From assembly GCF_017315985.1 (NCBI RefSeq), contig NZ_JAFLVR010000011.1, positions 1-64,000 on the forward strand: a stretch of DNA of 64,000 nucleotides, read 5' to 3'. The stretch is from Candidatus Enterococcus murrayae (GTDB lineage Bacteria > Bacillota > Bacilli > Lactobacillales > Enterococcaceae). The position numbers and the translations under genes are program-made. Positions 14,678 to 23,568 of the stretch are shown in pieces. Under the pieces are notes generated by a model that was not told the DNA's origin, ran no database searches, and saw nothing but the letters and a program-made list of their open reading frames with translations. Numbering within the stretch: the first letter of the stretch is position 1; each line of letters opens with the position of its first letter.

Positions 14678-15971
14678 CACGGGGTATCCGGTCCTAAACG
14701 CGGTAGTGAATGTGTTGCTGTTTATTTTGGTCAGTTATCCAGTACTAGGGGCATTTGTTTGGTTGATTGAAGTTATTTGTTATCGCTTGCTATTTCGTCA
14801 TAAGAAAACAGACTTCAAAGAAATTCCGACTGCAGAAGAGCCGCTGGTGACAATTATGGTACCTGCGCACAACGAAGAAGTGGTGATTGAAGATACGCTG
14901 GTATATTTGCTCAGCGAGTTGAATTACCATAACTATGAGGTGCTGGTCACCGATGATGGTTCCACCGATCAGACACCAGGGATTTTAGCCCGGCTGCAGG
15001 ACCGTTATCCCCGCCTGCGAGTGCTGCGTATTGAAAAAAATAAGGGCAAAGCACATGCGTTTAATATCGGTGTGGGATTTGCTAAAGGGGAGTACATATT
15101 AAGCAACGACGCAGATACGATTCCCGAAGCAGATGCGCTTTGGAAATACATAAACTATTTTAGGACTGAGGCCGATCAAAATGTGGCAGCAGTAACAGGA
15201 AATATGGATGTACAGAACCGGTCAAAAATTATCGAAAAAGCCCAGACCGTCGAATTTTCAAGTATCGTCGGAGTCATTAAAAGAGGCCAAATAGGGACGC
15301 TGGGAACAATGTATGCTTACAGCGGTGCAAATACGATGTATCGCAAGGATGCCTTGATCGATGTCGGCTTGTTTCGGCAAGATCGTGCGACCGAAGACAT
15401 CAGCATCGCGTGGGATCAGCAGCTAAACGGCTGGATTCCCACCTTTGCACCAGACATTATGTTCTTCATGGGGGTACCAAATACACTGAAGATGCTTTAT
15501 CGTCAACGCAAACGCTGGGCCAAAGGTGGTACGGAGGTCTGGCTGACAAATATGAAGAAGGTAGCATTGCATCCGTTCAACTATTTTGAGCAGTTTCTGC
15601 TGTTTGCAGACCAAACAGTTAGTATTTTGTGGAGTCTGTATTATTGGCTTTTTCTGGCGATTTTTATTGGGACGATCATTCATTTGCTGGTGCATGGGGA
15701 GTATCACCAGATCTTCCATCTGCTGACCTTATCCTTTATTTTCATCAATTTTGAGATGCTGGCCGGCTTTCTGCAAGTTGCGGCTGCCCTCATTATTGAT
15801 GACGGCGGACGTAAATTGAAATACCTGATTTTTGCCCCATTTTATATGCTGATCTATTGGATGATGAACGCCTTGACGATCGCGACGACCTTTATCCCGG
15901 CGATTAAAACGATCCTAGGCTTTGGTACAGGAACATGGGTCAGTCCAACACGAGTGTCGATCAGTAAATAA
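14667..15971 (+). CDS. Family 2 processive glycosyltransferase, PgaC/IcaA type
   Basis: The 434-residue enzyme has an N-terminal helix, a GT-A domain and three or more C-terminal membrane helices. Catalytic motifs are present: VTDDGSTD, the DxD in SNDADTIPE, TED and the QxxRW-like RQRKRW near 285. These are the marks of processive beta-glycan synthases such as poly-beta-1,6-GlcNAc synthase, cellulose synthase and hyaluronan synthase. The ATG at 14667 has GGGAGG upstream; a longer frame from 14541 runs through the previous gene. With the small two-helix protein it would polymerise and export a polysaccharide. No deacetylase or hydrolase gene accompanies it. Confidence 0.85.
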   Translation: MTIDTGYPVLNAVVNVLLFILVSYPVLGAFVWLIEVICYRLLFRHKKTDFKEIPTAEEPLVTIMVPAHNEEVVIEDTLVYLLSELNYHNYEVLVTDDGSTDQTPGILARLQDRYPRLRVLRIEKNKGKAHAFNIGVGFAKGEYILSNDADTIPEADALWKYINYFRTEADQNVAAVTGNMDVQNRSKIIEKAQTVEFSSIVGVIKRGQIGTLGTMYAYSGANTMYRKDALIDVGLFRQDRATEDISIAWDQQLNGWIPTFAPDIMFFMGVPNTLKMLYRQRKRWAKGGTEVWLTNMKKVALHPFNYFEQFLLFADQTVSILWSLYYWLFLAIFIGTIIHLLVHGEYHQIFHLLTLSFIFINFEMLAGFLQVAAALIIDDGGRKLKYLIFAPFYMLIYWMMNALTIATTFIPAIKTILGFGTGTWVSPTRVSISK

Positions 15972-16000
15972 CCTCTTCAACTTTTGCTTGTTAAGCGTTC

Positions 16001-16035
16001 ATGCCCATTTGTGAACTTTTAATGGGCATTTTTTT
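16001..16035 (+). terminator. Terminator of the polysaccharide synthase operon
   Basis: ATGCCCATT and AATGGGCAT form a perfect nine-base-pair stem around an 11-base loop, and T7 follows. Confidence 0.8.
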
Positions 16036-16171
16036 GTACATTATTGAACAAGCTCGGTAGGAGACGGAATGAACCAGAGAACGTACAATAATCAATGAGA
16101 TTAAGCTGGCGATTTTCACTAAGAGCTGCTTGCTCTTCTATTTTTAATGAAATCAGGAAAGGAATGTTCAA

Positions 16172-17479
16172 ATGAAAAAAAGTGTTCTGTTGGTTTGTTC
16201 GTTGACGTTGGCAGCATTTGCCGCACCTGCGTTTGTTCACGCAGAGGAAGGTACCCAAAGCTCTGGGATAGCTGCAAGCAGCTCAGCGCTAGAAAGCCAA
16301 ACTTCTGAAAGCGTTCTTTCGACTGAGCCGCAGGAATCATCCACAGATCAAACTGCCGTTTCTGCCTCGCAGCCGCAAACAGCGGTGATAAATGGCGACG
16401 TGGTAGAGCTAGAACCTCCTCGCAAGGACGGCCAGGAAGAAGCAAATGCGACTCAAGCACCGAAAGAAGATTTGGTCCAAGGGAATACTCGGACCTTTAG
16501 AGCGGCGGCATCGCTCCCGATGTACCGCCTGTACAACACGAATAGCGGGGAACATTTTTATACAAAAACGCTCAGTGAACGAGATCACCTGCGTTCTGTC
16601 GGTTGGCGCTATGAGGGAATTGGTTGGCAGGCACCCGCTGACGGAAAGCCTGTTTATCGCTTGTACAATCCGAATGCGGGGGACCACCACTATACGTTAA
16701 ATGCCGGTGAACGAGATCATCTAAAAAAAGTTGGCTGGCGTTATGAAGGGATCGCTTGGTATTCACCAAATGGAGGGACACCTCTTTATCGCTTATATAA
16801 TCCGAACGCTAAAGCCGGTTCGCACCATTACACGCCGATTACCTCGGAGCGAGATCAGTTAAAAAGGGCCGGCTGGCGCTATGAAGGAATTGCATGGTAT
16901 GCGCTCGGCAGCGGTGAGCAGAGTTATGAGGACTACCGATTACTAGGGGTACGAAATTATGATCAATATGCGCTGGGAGCACCAAGCGGCTGTGAAGGAG
17001 CTTCCTTGCTTCAAGCATTGCAGTACAAGGGCAAGCTGACCAATTGGAGTCTGCGCTCGTTCTTAAATACGATTCCTAAGTCATCAAATGGGAATCCAAA
17101 CACTGGCTTCGTTGGCTCGCCATTTGTTGAGAATTCTTACACCTATTCAGCGATTTATCCCGCCCCATTGACAAGCTGGGGTCAAAAATACGGAAATGTT
17201 CAAAATATTTCTGGCAGCTCGATGAATACGCTGATTAATGAAGTGAAAAACGGCAATCCTGTCGTAGCGTGGGTAACGATCAATTTTCAACCAATCCGTT
17301 GGGGAAATTGGAGCTTTGGTGTTGCGGCCAATAATAATCACGCGGTCACCTTGGATGGCTTTAATAAAGCCGGCAACCAAGTCCACGTGTCTGATCCCAT
17401 CAGCGGCTCTTATTGGCTGAACCGAACGACTTTCGAGAACATCTATAATGCAAGAAAATATGCAGTGGTTGTTCGATAA
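16172..17479 (+). CDS. Secreted C39-like peptidase with three tandem sugar-lectin-like (DUF5648) repeats
   Basis: The 435-residue protein has a signal peptide (1-25, cut after VHA), a Ser/Thr/Gln-rich linker to about 110, and three repeats of about 45 residues from about 115 to 250, each with YRLYN, H(F/H)YT and GWRYEGI(G/A)W. The C-terminal domain (about 265-435) is a C39_2-like papain fold: Cys in GAPSGCEGAS, His in NNHAVTLDGF and Asp in VSDPISG. It has no LPXTG motif, so it is released or held by the repeats. The repeats occur in other secreted Firmicute hydrolases. The substrate, peptidoglycan or protein, is unknown. Confidence 0.85.
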   Translation: MKKSVLLVCSLTLAAFAAPAFVHAEEGTQSSGIAASSSALESQTSESVLSTEPQESSTDQTAVSASQPQTAVINGDVVELEPPRKDGQEEANATQAPKEDLVQGNTRTFRAAASLPMYRLYNTNSGEHFYTKTLSERDHLRSVGWRYEGIGWQAPADGKPVYRLYNPNAGDHHYTLNAGERDHLKKVGWRYEGIAWYSPNGGTPLYRLYNPNAKAGSHHYTPITSERDQLKRAGWRYEGIAWYALGSGEQSYEDYRLLGVRNYDQYALGAPSGCEGASLLQALQYKGKLTNWSLRSFLNTIPKSSNGNPNTGFVGSPFVENSYTYSAIYPAPLTSWGQKYGNVQNISGSSMNTLINEVKNGNPVVAWVTINFQPIRWGNWSFGVAANNNHAVTLDGFNKAGNQVHVSDPISGSYWLNRTTFENIYNARKYAVVVR

Positions 17480-17489
17480 TCGAGGACAA

Positions 17490-17523
17490 ACAAAAAAAGC
17501 GGCGATTGCCGCTTTTTTTGTTT
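17490..17523. terminator. Bidirectional terminator
   Basis: AAAAAAAGCGGC and GCCGCTTTTTTT pair around GATT. It serves the secreted peptidase gene and the convergent zinc-ribbon gene. Confidence 0.85.
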
Positions 17524-17737
17524 AACCTCCACCCATTAGGAAGTCAAGGATATTCCAGCCGTCAGAAGTTTCACCACGGTAAAGCTCTGTATATCCGCAC
17601 TGCTTACAGCTGATCGTCGTAAATTTTTTATTTTGAACATCAAAAATCTTCGCAAAGTTTCCGCCAGTTGCTTGGAACTGATCAGATGTGTAATGCTGCG
17701 ACCCACACTTATCACAAACGTATTGTTTCCTTTCCAT
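17522..17737 (-). CDS. Small zinc-ribbon protein (COG3478-like)
   Basis: The 71-residue protein has two CxxC pairs (CDKCGS near the start and CKQCGYTELY near 45) and ends GWNILDFLMGGG. This pattern belongs to a family predicted to bind nucleic acid through a zinc ribbon. The ATG at 17737 has AAAGGAG at good spacing; the GTG at 17746 overlaps that site. It is a single gene with no informative partner. Confidence 0.75.
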   Translation of the reverse strand: MERKQYVCDKCGSQHYTSDQFQATGGNFAKIFDVQNKKFTTISCKQCGYTELYRGETSDGWNILDFLMGGG

Positions 17738-17841
17738 TATTCCCACTCCTTTTATTAAGTAAGTTTGCTACTTATTGATTTAAATTATAGCAAATCTGCC
17801 GCCGACTTCATCCGTCTTTAGGAGTATCTATCAAATTAATT

Positions 17842-17870
17842 TTGACAACCGGTCTTTTTTTTGGTTAAAT
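17842..17870 (+). promoter_or_regulatory. Promoter of the radical-SAM repair operon
   Basis: TTGACA (17842-17847) and TTAAAT (17865-17870) are 17 bases apart. Confidence 0.7.
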
Positions 17871-17871
17871 A

Positions 17872-17885
17872 AGAACATACGTTCG
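17872..17885. promoter_or_regulatory. LexA (DinR) operator of the radical-SAM repair operon
   Basis: AGAACATACGTTCG differs by one base from the Gram-positive SOS box CGAAC-N4-GTTCG and has the usual ATAC/ATAT core. It starts one base after the -10, the right place for repression. Confidence 0.75.
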
Positions 17886-17924
17886 CGCATGAGTCATTTG
17901 ATGATGAACAAGGAGTGATTTTCG

Positions 17925-19220
17925 ATGGAACTGGAAAGAAAAATTGACATTCTAGCTGAATCTGCGAAATACGATGTTTCCTGTTCCAGCAGCGGCGTCG
18001 AAAATAATACACGGCCAGGGACAGTCGGCAGCACACAGGCTTCAGGTATTTGCCATTCCTTTACACCGGATGGCCGGTGTGTGTCGTTGCTAAAATTACT
18101 GTTTACCAATGCTTGCATTTTTGATTGTCATTACTGTATCAACCGTAAATCAAATGCAATTCCCCGAGCGACCTTCACGCCGCAGGAAGTGGCGGATTTA
18201 ACTATGGATTTCTATATGCGCAATTACATCGAAGGCTTGTTCCTAAGCTCAGCAATCATTAAAAGTGCGGACTACACGTGCGAGCTTTTGATCAAGACGT
18301 TGAAAATTTTGCGTGAGGAAAAAGGCTTTCGCGGATACATCCATGTCAAGGCGATTCCCGGTGCGGATGAAAAATTGATTGAAGAATTAGGCTTTTTGGC
18401 AGATCGCATGAGCGTCAATGTCGAACTGCCTTCCCGCGAAAGCCTGAAGTTACTGGCTCCGGACAAAGATCCGTTTGATCTATATAAACCCATGAAGCAG
18501 ATTACGACGGTAAAGAAAGAACAGGAATTTTTACCGGCGCTTCGGCGCGGGCCGAGCTTCGTGCCGGCTGGGCAATCGACACAAATGATTATCGGAGCCA
18601 GTCCTGAGAGTGATCGTTCGATCGTAAAGATCTCAGAAAATCTGTATCAAAAATACCAGCTGAAGCGTGTCTATTATTCAGCGTATATTCCAGTCAATCA
18701 AGACAATCTATTGCCGGCAGTGACGACAGAGCCGCCGTTATTAAGGGAGCATCGCCTGTATCAGGCAGATTGGCTGCTGCGCTATTATAAGTTTACGGCC
18801 GATGAGATTTTATCGGAGGACAAGCCGAATTTTAATCTCTATCTTGATCCCAAAGCCAATTGGGCGGTGCAAAACTACCAGCGTTTCCCGGTAGATGTTC
18901 AGACTGCGCCGTATGATCAGCTGTTGCGGGTACCGGGGATCGGTCCGAAAAGCGCACAAAATATTGTGAAGGCACGAAAATATTATCGGCTCCACCTGAC
19001 TGATTTGAAAAAATTAGGGATCGTTATCAAGCGGGCACAATATTTCATTGCCTGCAACCACGAGACACCTGCGGGCTTGATCAAAGACCCTGAGTGGATC
19101 ATTACTTCCCTGATCTCCTCGAAGCAATATCAGGTATTAAAGAAACACAACACCCAATCGACGAGTGAACAATTATCTTTATTTGATGTAGAACGCTTTG
19201 AACATGCGAAAAGTAGGTGA
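17925..19220 (+). CDS. Putative DNA modification/repair radical SAM protein (TIGR03916 type)
   Basis: The 431-residue protein has the radical-SAM cluster motif CIFDCHYC (CxxxCxxC) near residue 64-71 within a TIM-barrel core to about 290, and a helix-hairpin-helix near 330 (LLRVPGIGPKSAQNIV), typical of DNA-binding repair proteins. It would bind a 4Fe-4S cluster and cleave S-adenosylmethionine to a 5'-deoxyadenosyl radical. Its true reaction is not known to me. It overlaps by four bases the TIGR03915-type gene that is its constant partner, and it sits behind a LexA box. ATG 17925 has AAGGAG upstream. Confidence 0.9.
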   Translation: MELERKIDILAESAKYDVSCSSSGVENNTRPGTVGSTQASGICHSFTPDGRCVSLLKLLFTNACIFDCHYCINRKSNAIPRATFTPQEVADLTMDFYMRNYIEGLFLSSAIIKSADYTCELLIKTLKILREEKGFRGYIHVKAIPGADEKLIEELGFLADRMSVNVELPSRESLKLLAPDKDPFDLYKPMKQITTVKKEQEFLPALRRGPSFVPAGQSTQMIIGASPESDRSIVKISENLYQKYQLKRVYYSAYIPVNQDNLLPAVTTEPPLLREHRLYQADWLLRYYKFTADEILSEDKPNFNLYLDPKANWAVQNYQRFPVDVQTAPYDQLLRVPGIGPKSAQNIVKARKYYRLHLTDLKKLGIVIKRAQYFIACNHETPAGLIKDPEWIITSLISSKQYQVLKKHNTQSTSEQLSLFDVERFEHAKSR

Positions 19221-19972
19221 TTACATTGCGAGAATCAACGGAGCATTGGGAGTATGACGGGAGCTTTCTTGGTTTTATGACCGTCGTGGACCGCAGTTTT
19301 CGCGAGAAGAAATTTCCAACGCTGATTTTATCACCGGAAACGGCGGTAGAAAGTTTGTTTTTAGCGGAATGGGTCGAAACGGATCCAGTCCGCGGGGAGA
19401 AAATCTATCGCCGTTTACGGCAGCGGCTGCGGCCGGAAAATTTTCTTTTTATTAAAAACGGCTTTTATGCCACGCTTGAGGGGAAGGAGCGCCATTTGCT
19501 GGATGCCATTGAGATTGCTTTGCAGACGAAGGATTTATTAGAGAATCATTTAGGGCACCCAGCGATTTTAGCACTACGAAAAAGCATTCGAACGATGCTG
19601 GGAGAAAATCACGCCTTAACCGGCTTTGTTCGCTTTGAATATGTCGGAGACGTCCTATTCAGCAAAATCAATCCGAAGCATTATGTGATGCCGTATCTCT
19701 GCCCGCATTTTGCGGAGCGCTATCCGCAGGAGAAAATCATGATCTACGACGAGACCCATGAACTACTGGGAATCATTGATCATGGCGACATTCATTTGAT
19801 GGAAAATACCAGTTGTCCGGAATTTGCTGAAGCCAGCGATGAGCAGGTCATTCGTCAGCAGTGGAAAACCTTCCTGCGGGCGGTCACGATCGATGAACGG
19901 GCGAATTATACAGCGCAGCGCAATCATCTGCCGCTGCGCTTTCGCGGAAACATGACCGAATTCAAGGCTTAG
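19217..19972 (+). CDS. Probable DNA metabolism protein, partner of the radical SAM protein (TIGR03915 type)
   Basis: The 251-residue protein starts YDGSFLGFMTVVDRSF (about residues 13-28) and later has VRFEYVGDVLFSKINPKHYVMPYLCPHFAERYP near 140-172, which I recognise as the TIGR03915 family. Families TIGR03915 and TIGR03916 are found together and are described only as probable DNA metabolism proteins. The start is GTG 19217, overlapping the end of the radical SAM gene, or TTG 19226. The last bases overlap the end of the convergent gene at 19962. Confidence 0.85.
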   Translation: MITLRESTEHWEYDGSFLGFMTVVDRSFREKKFPTLILSPETAVESLFLAEWVETDPVRGEKIYRRLRQRLRPENFLFIKNGFYATLEGKERHLLDAIEIALQTKDLLENHLGHPAILALRKSIRTMLGENHALTGFVRFEYVGDVLFSKINPKHYVMPYLCPHFAERYPQEKIMIYDETHELLGIIDHGDIHLMENTSCPEFAEASDEQVIRQQWKTFLRAVTIDERANYTAQRNHLPLRFRGNMTEFKA

Positions 19973-20333
19973 ACAAATACACACCTTTTTGAGCGAGGTT
20001 GCTGAGACATTCTTCCAAGTAGCTTTCATCGTGTTCTGGATATAGAGGGTGGGTAGTCGGAAGCGTTTCGATACCGGACATCGGCGGAAGCTTCTTTCCT
20101 CGATACAGCGGGTCATACCACAAGGAACCTGGGGCATAGCCGCGCCGCTTCATCTCCTCCATAACCAGTAAATGAAATTGATATAGCTTATAGTAAGGAT
20201 GAACAAAGACGTAATCTACTGTGGCGTGTTTCTTTCCCCAGCCCTTCCCACGCAACGCCGCAACTTCCCGATGTTGACCTAACAGCTGCTGACGAGGGAG
20301 CAATGGAATCAATGCTTCATGCCAAAGCCTCAT
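19962..20333 (-). CDS. T4 endonuclease V-like (Pyr_excise/TIGR02328) protein
   Basis: The 123-residue protein starts MRLWHEALIPLLPRQQLLGQ and continues HREVAALRG and VDYVF, a layout like the pyrimidine-dimer glycosylase of phage T4 (family PF03013/TIGR02328). T4 endonuclease V cuts the glycosidic bond at UV dimers and nicks the DNA. Here the N-terminal catalytic Thr of the phage enzyme is not obvious, so activity is not assured. The gene is convergent with the radical-SAM repair operon and overlaps its end by 11 bases. I see no LexA box in its own upstream region. Confidence 0.75.
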   Translation of the reverse strand: MRLWHEALIPLLPRQQLLGQHREVAALRGKGWGKKHATVDYVFVHPYYKLYQFHLLVMEEMKRRGYAPGSLWYDPLYRGKKLPPMSGIETLPTTHPLYPEHDESYLEECLSNLAQKGVYLSKP

Positions 20334-20471
20334 ATTGTTTCCTCCATTCTCGTTTTAATTGATTTTTTCATAAAACGCCAGTACTGACGAATGATTTGCT
20401 TGAAGAGCTTTGCTTTTATGATTTTTCCGTTCTGTTTTATAATAGGAGGCATCAGGAAGCGAGTGAATCAT

Positions 20472-21428
20472 ATGGAAGAGAAAAAAACGCAAGGGTCGAT
20501 GGCGGTGCTGGCTGCATTGCTAGCGAATGTATTAGTCGCAGTCAGTAAATTTATCGGCTACATGCTTAGCGGCAGCGCCGCGATGATGAATGAAAGCATC
20601 CACAGTGTGGTGGATTGCAGCAATCAAATTTTACTATTGTTTGGTAATCGGCGTGCTGCTCGCGGACAAAGTGAGCTCCATCAGTTCGGTGAGGGACGGG
20701 CGAAATATTTTTTCAGTACGATCGTAGCGACCATGCTGTTTTTTGGCGGGGGCGCATTAGGAATTTGGGAAGCGGTAGAAAAACTATTTCATCCCAGTCA
20801 TGAGGTCGCCAATCCTTTGATTGTATTAGTAATCTTAGTTTTCGGGATCTTAGTCGAAGGAAGCTCTTTGCGGGTAGCGATCAAAGAAATACGTGAGCTG
20901 AACACAGAGAAGCTGCCTTTATTTACATTTTTACACGAAAGCCGGCATAGTGAGATCCTGATTATTTTTACGGAAGATTTCTGTGCGGTGATCGGTTTAG
21001 TCTTGGCGATTGCGGGGACATTATTAACGATGGTTACTGGCAATCCAATGTTTGATGCTTTGAGCGGGCTGTTGATTGGGATGATGCTGCTGTTTGCTTC
21101 GATCTTCTTGGCGCGCGAATTTTACAGCCTGATCATTGGCGAAAGTGTTTCTAAAAATGATTTGCTGAAGATTCGAGATGCCTTTAAACGGGACGAGGTC
21201 AAAAAAGTCATTGATATCAAAACCGTTCATTTGGGCCCCACAGAAGTTATGATTGCTGCGAAGATCGATATTGCTGATTCTTATGAAGGGGTCAGCTATG
21301 AGGTGGTCAATCAGATCGAACGTGTGATTCGCAAGGCTTTGCCGGATAAAAAGGCGTATATTTATATCGAAACTGACGAGTTCGATCCAGATTATGATCG
21401 GAAACGTCAAACTCAATCGGACACATAA
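20472..21428 (+). CDS. Cation diffusion facilitator (CDF) family transporter
   Basis: The 318-residue protein has about six membrane helices and a C-terminal cytoplasmic domain (about 225-310). The second helix has the metal-binding HSVVD (HxxxD), and the fifth has EDFCAV in place of the zinc-type HxxxD. This suggests a metal other than zinc, for example manganese or iron, but that is inference. A TATAAT and AGGAGG-like bases precede it. The start is the ATG at 20472 or the GTG three codons before. It is a single gene closed by the hairpin at 21415-21447. Confidence 0.87.
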   Translation: MEEKKTQGSMAVLAALLANVLVAVSKFIGYMLSGSAAMMNESIHSVVDCSNQILLLFGNRRAARGQSELHQFGEGRAKYFFSTIVATMLFFGGGALGIWEAVEKLFHPSHEVANPLIVLVILVFGILVEGSSLRVAIKEIRELNTEKLPLFTFLHESRHSEILIIFTEDFCAVIGLVLAIAGTLLTMVTGNPMFDALSGLLIGMMLLFASIFLAREFYSLIIGESVSKNDLLKIRDAFKRDEVKKVIDIKTVHLGPTEVMIAAKIDIADSYEGVSYEVVNQIERVIRKALPDKKAYIYIETDEFDPDYDRKRQTQSDT

Positions 21429-21447
21429 TTCTTGTGCCCGATTTTTC
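21415..21447 (+). terminator. Terminator after the CDF gene
   Basis: AATCGG-A-CACA pairs with TGTG-C-CCGATT and TTT follows. The stem begins inside the end of the coding region. Confidence 0.6.
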
Positions 21448-21531
21448 CGAATTCAGCTTTTTAGGGAGTAAAATGAGTTCTCGAATTCAGGCTGACAGCC
21501 ATTTCCATCATTATTAAAAGGAGAGAGACGA

Positions 21532-23331
21532 ATGTCTTCATTAAAATTCTTTTTCACCTATTCACGAGAATTTCTCCGTCATTGGGGCAGTTATATTCTT
21601 TTGATCATCGGAACGAATATTGTTTTAGAAATGCTGGTAATTCCCAGTGTCCAGTTTTCAATCGCCTTCATTTTAAGACAAGGGAAGATTCCCTACGTTT
21701 CTAACACAAATATTCTGACGATCATAACGAAACATCCGGGGGTCCTAGCAGCCTTGCTGCTGCTTTTGGCACTGGTGCTGACATTGGTTTTCTTGCAATT
21801 CACCTTTCAACTGTTCAGCATCAAAAGTATCCAAACGAAGGAGGAACGGTCGCTGTGGGAGCTTTTCAAGCAATCGCTTTATCAAATGCGTCATTTGCGT
21901 CCAGCCACCTTCTTTTTCTTTCTATTTTATTTTGTGTTGATTTTGCCCTTTGCCAATGCGATTTTTCGGACGCCGTTGCTAAGCAAAGTCACGATTCCAG
22001 TTTTCATTTTGGATTATTTAAGTGAAAATATTCTGTTTCTTCTATTATTAATGGTCGCGTCTGTTGCAGTATCTTATATTGGAATCCGTTTATTGTTTGT
22101 GCTGCCGTTGATGATTTTCTCTGACGAGCCGCCCAAACAGGCGATGGCGAGAAGCTTAGAATTGACGCATCATCGGTATTGGCATTATGCGTGGCGAATT
22201 TTTATTTTAACTGTGTTCTTGACGATCGTTTCATATGTGGGCTATGGTGTGAGCTATGGACTGCAGGTCGTCTTGGATTTCTTGCCAAAACCCTTTCCTG
22301 CGATTGGTGCGATGCTTACCTTGACAAGTATCCAGCTTTTCAGCCAGTTAATGTTGGCCTGGGCGACTGTTTTGTATTTCAGTATGCTGGTTCAAAAGTT
22401 TTATCCATTGGTGATCAGCAGTGAACATCCGCTGCGATTGATTCGCCCAAGTCTGTGGACACGGATTGCGGCAGGAATATTGGTTATCTTTTTGGGTGGG
22501 ACGACATTGCTTAGCAACGTCCTTTATTTGGCGGGGGTAGAGGATTCTATTCCGTTAACGATTTCTCATCGTGGTGTCGATAATGGTAACGGGGTGCAAA
22601 ATACGATCCCAGCAATGGCCGCTACCATCAAGGAAAAGCCGGATTATATCGAAATGGATGTTCAGGAAACCAAAGACCATCAGTTCGTTGTTTTTCATGA
22701 TAAGAATTTCAGAAAATTAACTGGAAAAAATGCTGCGACTCATGAATTAACCTTGAGTGAGAGCCAAGAGCTGCAGGCAGTTGAAAATGGGCATGTAGCT
22801 CCAATCGCCAGCTTTGATGATTACTTAGCCTTTGCTGACAAGCATCAGCAGAAATTATTGATTGAAATCAAAACGAATGCTACGGATTCTAAAGAGATGA
22901 TGGATCGATTCATCGAAAAATATCAAGACGATATTTTGACTCATCACCATCGAATCCATTCTCTGGACTATAAGATAGTAGAAGAGCTGAAAAGAAAAGC
23001 ACCAAAGTTGTATGTCAGTTATGTCTTACCTTATAATTTAGTATTCCCGCAAACACCGGCAAACGCTTATACAATGGAAGAAACAACCTTGACAGGCGAT
23101 TTCGTTCGAAGAGCCCATCTGGAAAAAAAGGAAGTCTATGCCTGGACAGTCAATGACGCGGATTCAATGGATCGAATGGTTTCGTTAAACGTCAACGGTA
23201 TTGTAACAGATGATCTTAAAACGCTGCAGGAGCAGATTAAAACCTATCAAGAAAGTCCTTCGTATGCCAAGCGAATCGAAATGTATATCAATCGGCTGCC
23301 GGCATTGGATGAACGAATCAGTGAGAACTAG
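21532..23331 (+). CDS. Membrane glycerophosphodiester phosphodiesterase
   Basis: The 599-residue protein has an N-terminal membrane domain of about seven helices (to about 330) and a C-terminal GDPD TIM-barrel (about 340-585). The catalytic His are in ISHRGVDNGNG (near 346) and VFHDKNF, with the metal-binding Glu and Asp in YIEMDVQET. It hydrolyses glycerophosphodiesters to sn-glycerol-3-phosphate and an alcohol. Membrane-bound members in Firmicutes are thought to act on lipids or lipoteichoic acid breakdown products. The gene stands alone with AAGGAGAGAG upstream. Confidence 0.9.
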   Translation: MSSLKFFFTYSREFLRHWGSYILLIIGTNIVLEMLVIPSVQFSIAFILRQGKIPYVSNTNILTIITKHPGVLAALLLLLALVLTLVFLQFTFQLFSIKSIQTKEERSLWELFKQSLYQMRHLRPATFFFFLFYFVLILPFANAIFRTPLLSKVTIPVFILDYLSENILFLLLLMVASVAVSYIGIRLLFVLPLMIFSDEPPKQAMARSLELTHHRYWHYAWRIFILTVFLTIVSYVGYGVSYGLQVVLDFLPKPFPAIGAMLTLTSIQLFSQLMLAWATVLYFSMLVQKFYPLVISSEHPLRLIRPSLWTRIAAGILVIFLGGTTLLSNVLYLAGVEDSIPLTISHRGVDNGNGVQNTIPAMAATIKEKPDYIEMDVQETKDHQFVVFHDKNFRKLTGKNAATHELTLSESQELQAVENGHVAPIASFDDYLAFADKHQQKLLIEIKTNATDSKEMMDRFIEKYQDDILTHHHRIHSLDYKIVEELKRKAPKLYVSYVLPYNLVFPQTPANAYTMEETTLTGDFVRRAHLEKKEVYAWTVNDADSMDRMVSLNVNGIVTDDLKTLQEQIKTYQESPSYAKRIEMYINRLPALDERISEN

Positions 23332-23521
23332 GAAAGAGCGAAAAAAATTCATTAAATTTCCATAGAGTTTTCGTAAAAGATTTTCGAACAGATGCCCGCT
23401 CTATGGTAGAATAGCTATATATTTCACAAAGGCGGGCTGTTTGACTTTATTGTTGAGGAAATCAACTAGTGAGTAAGAAACAACTGTCTAGTGGAATGAA
23501 ATACCGATTGAAAATAGAAGC

Positions 23522-23539
23522 GATTTTCTTAAGAAAATC
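23522..23539. promoter_or_regulatory. 18-base perfect palindrome upstream of dut
   Basis: GATTTTCTTAAGAAAATC lies 30 bases before the dut ATG, in a 237-base gap without other genes. It may be an operator; I cannot assign a regulator. Confidence 0.4.
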
Positions 23540-23568
23540 AATTCAGTAGTATAAAAAGGGAGCTTGAA

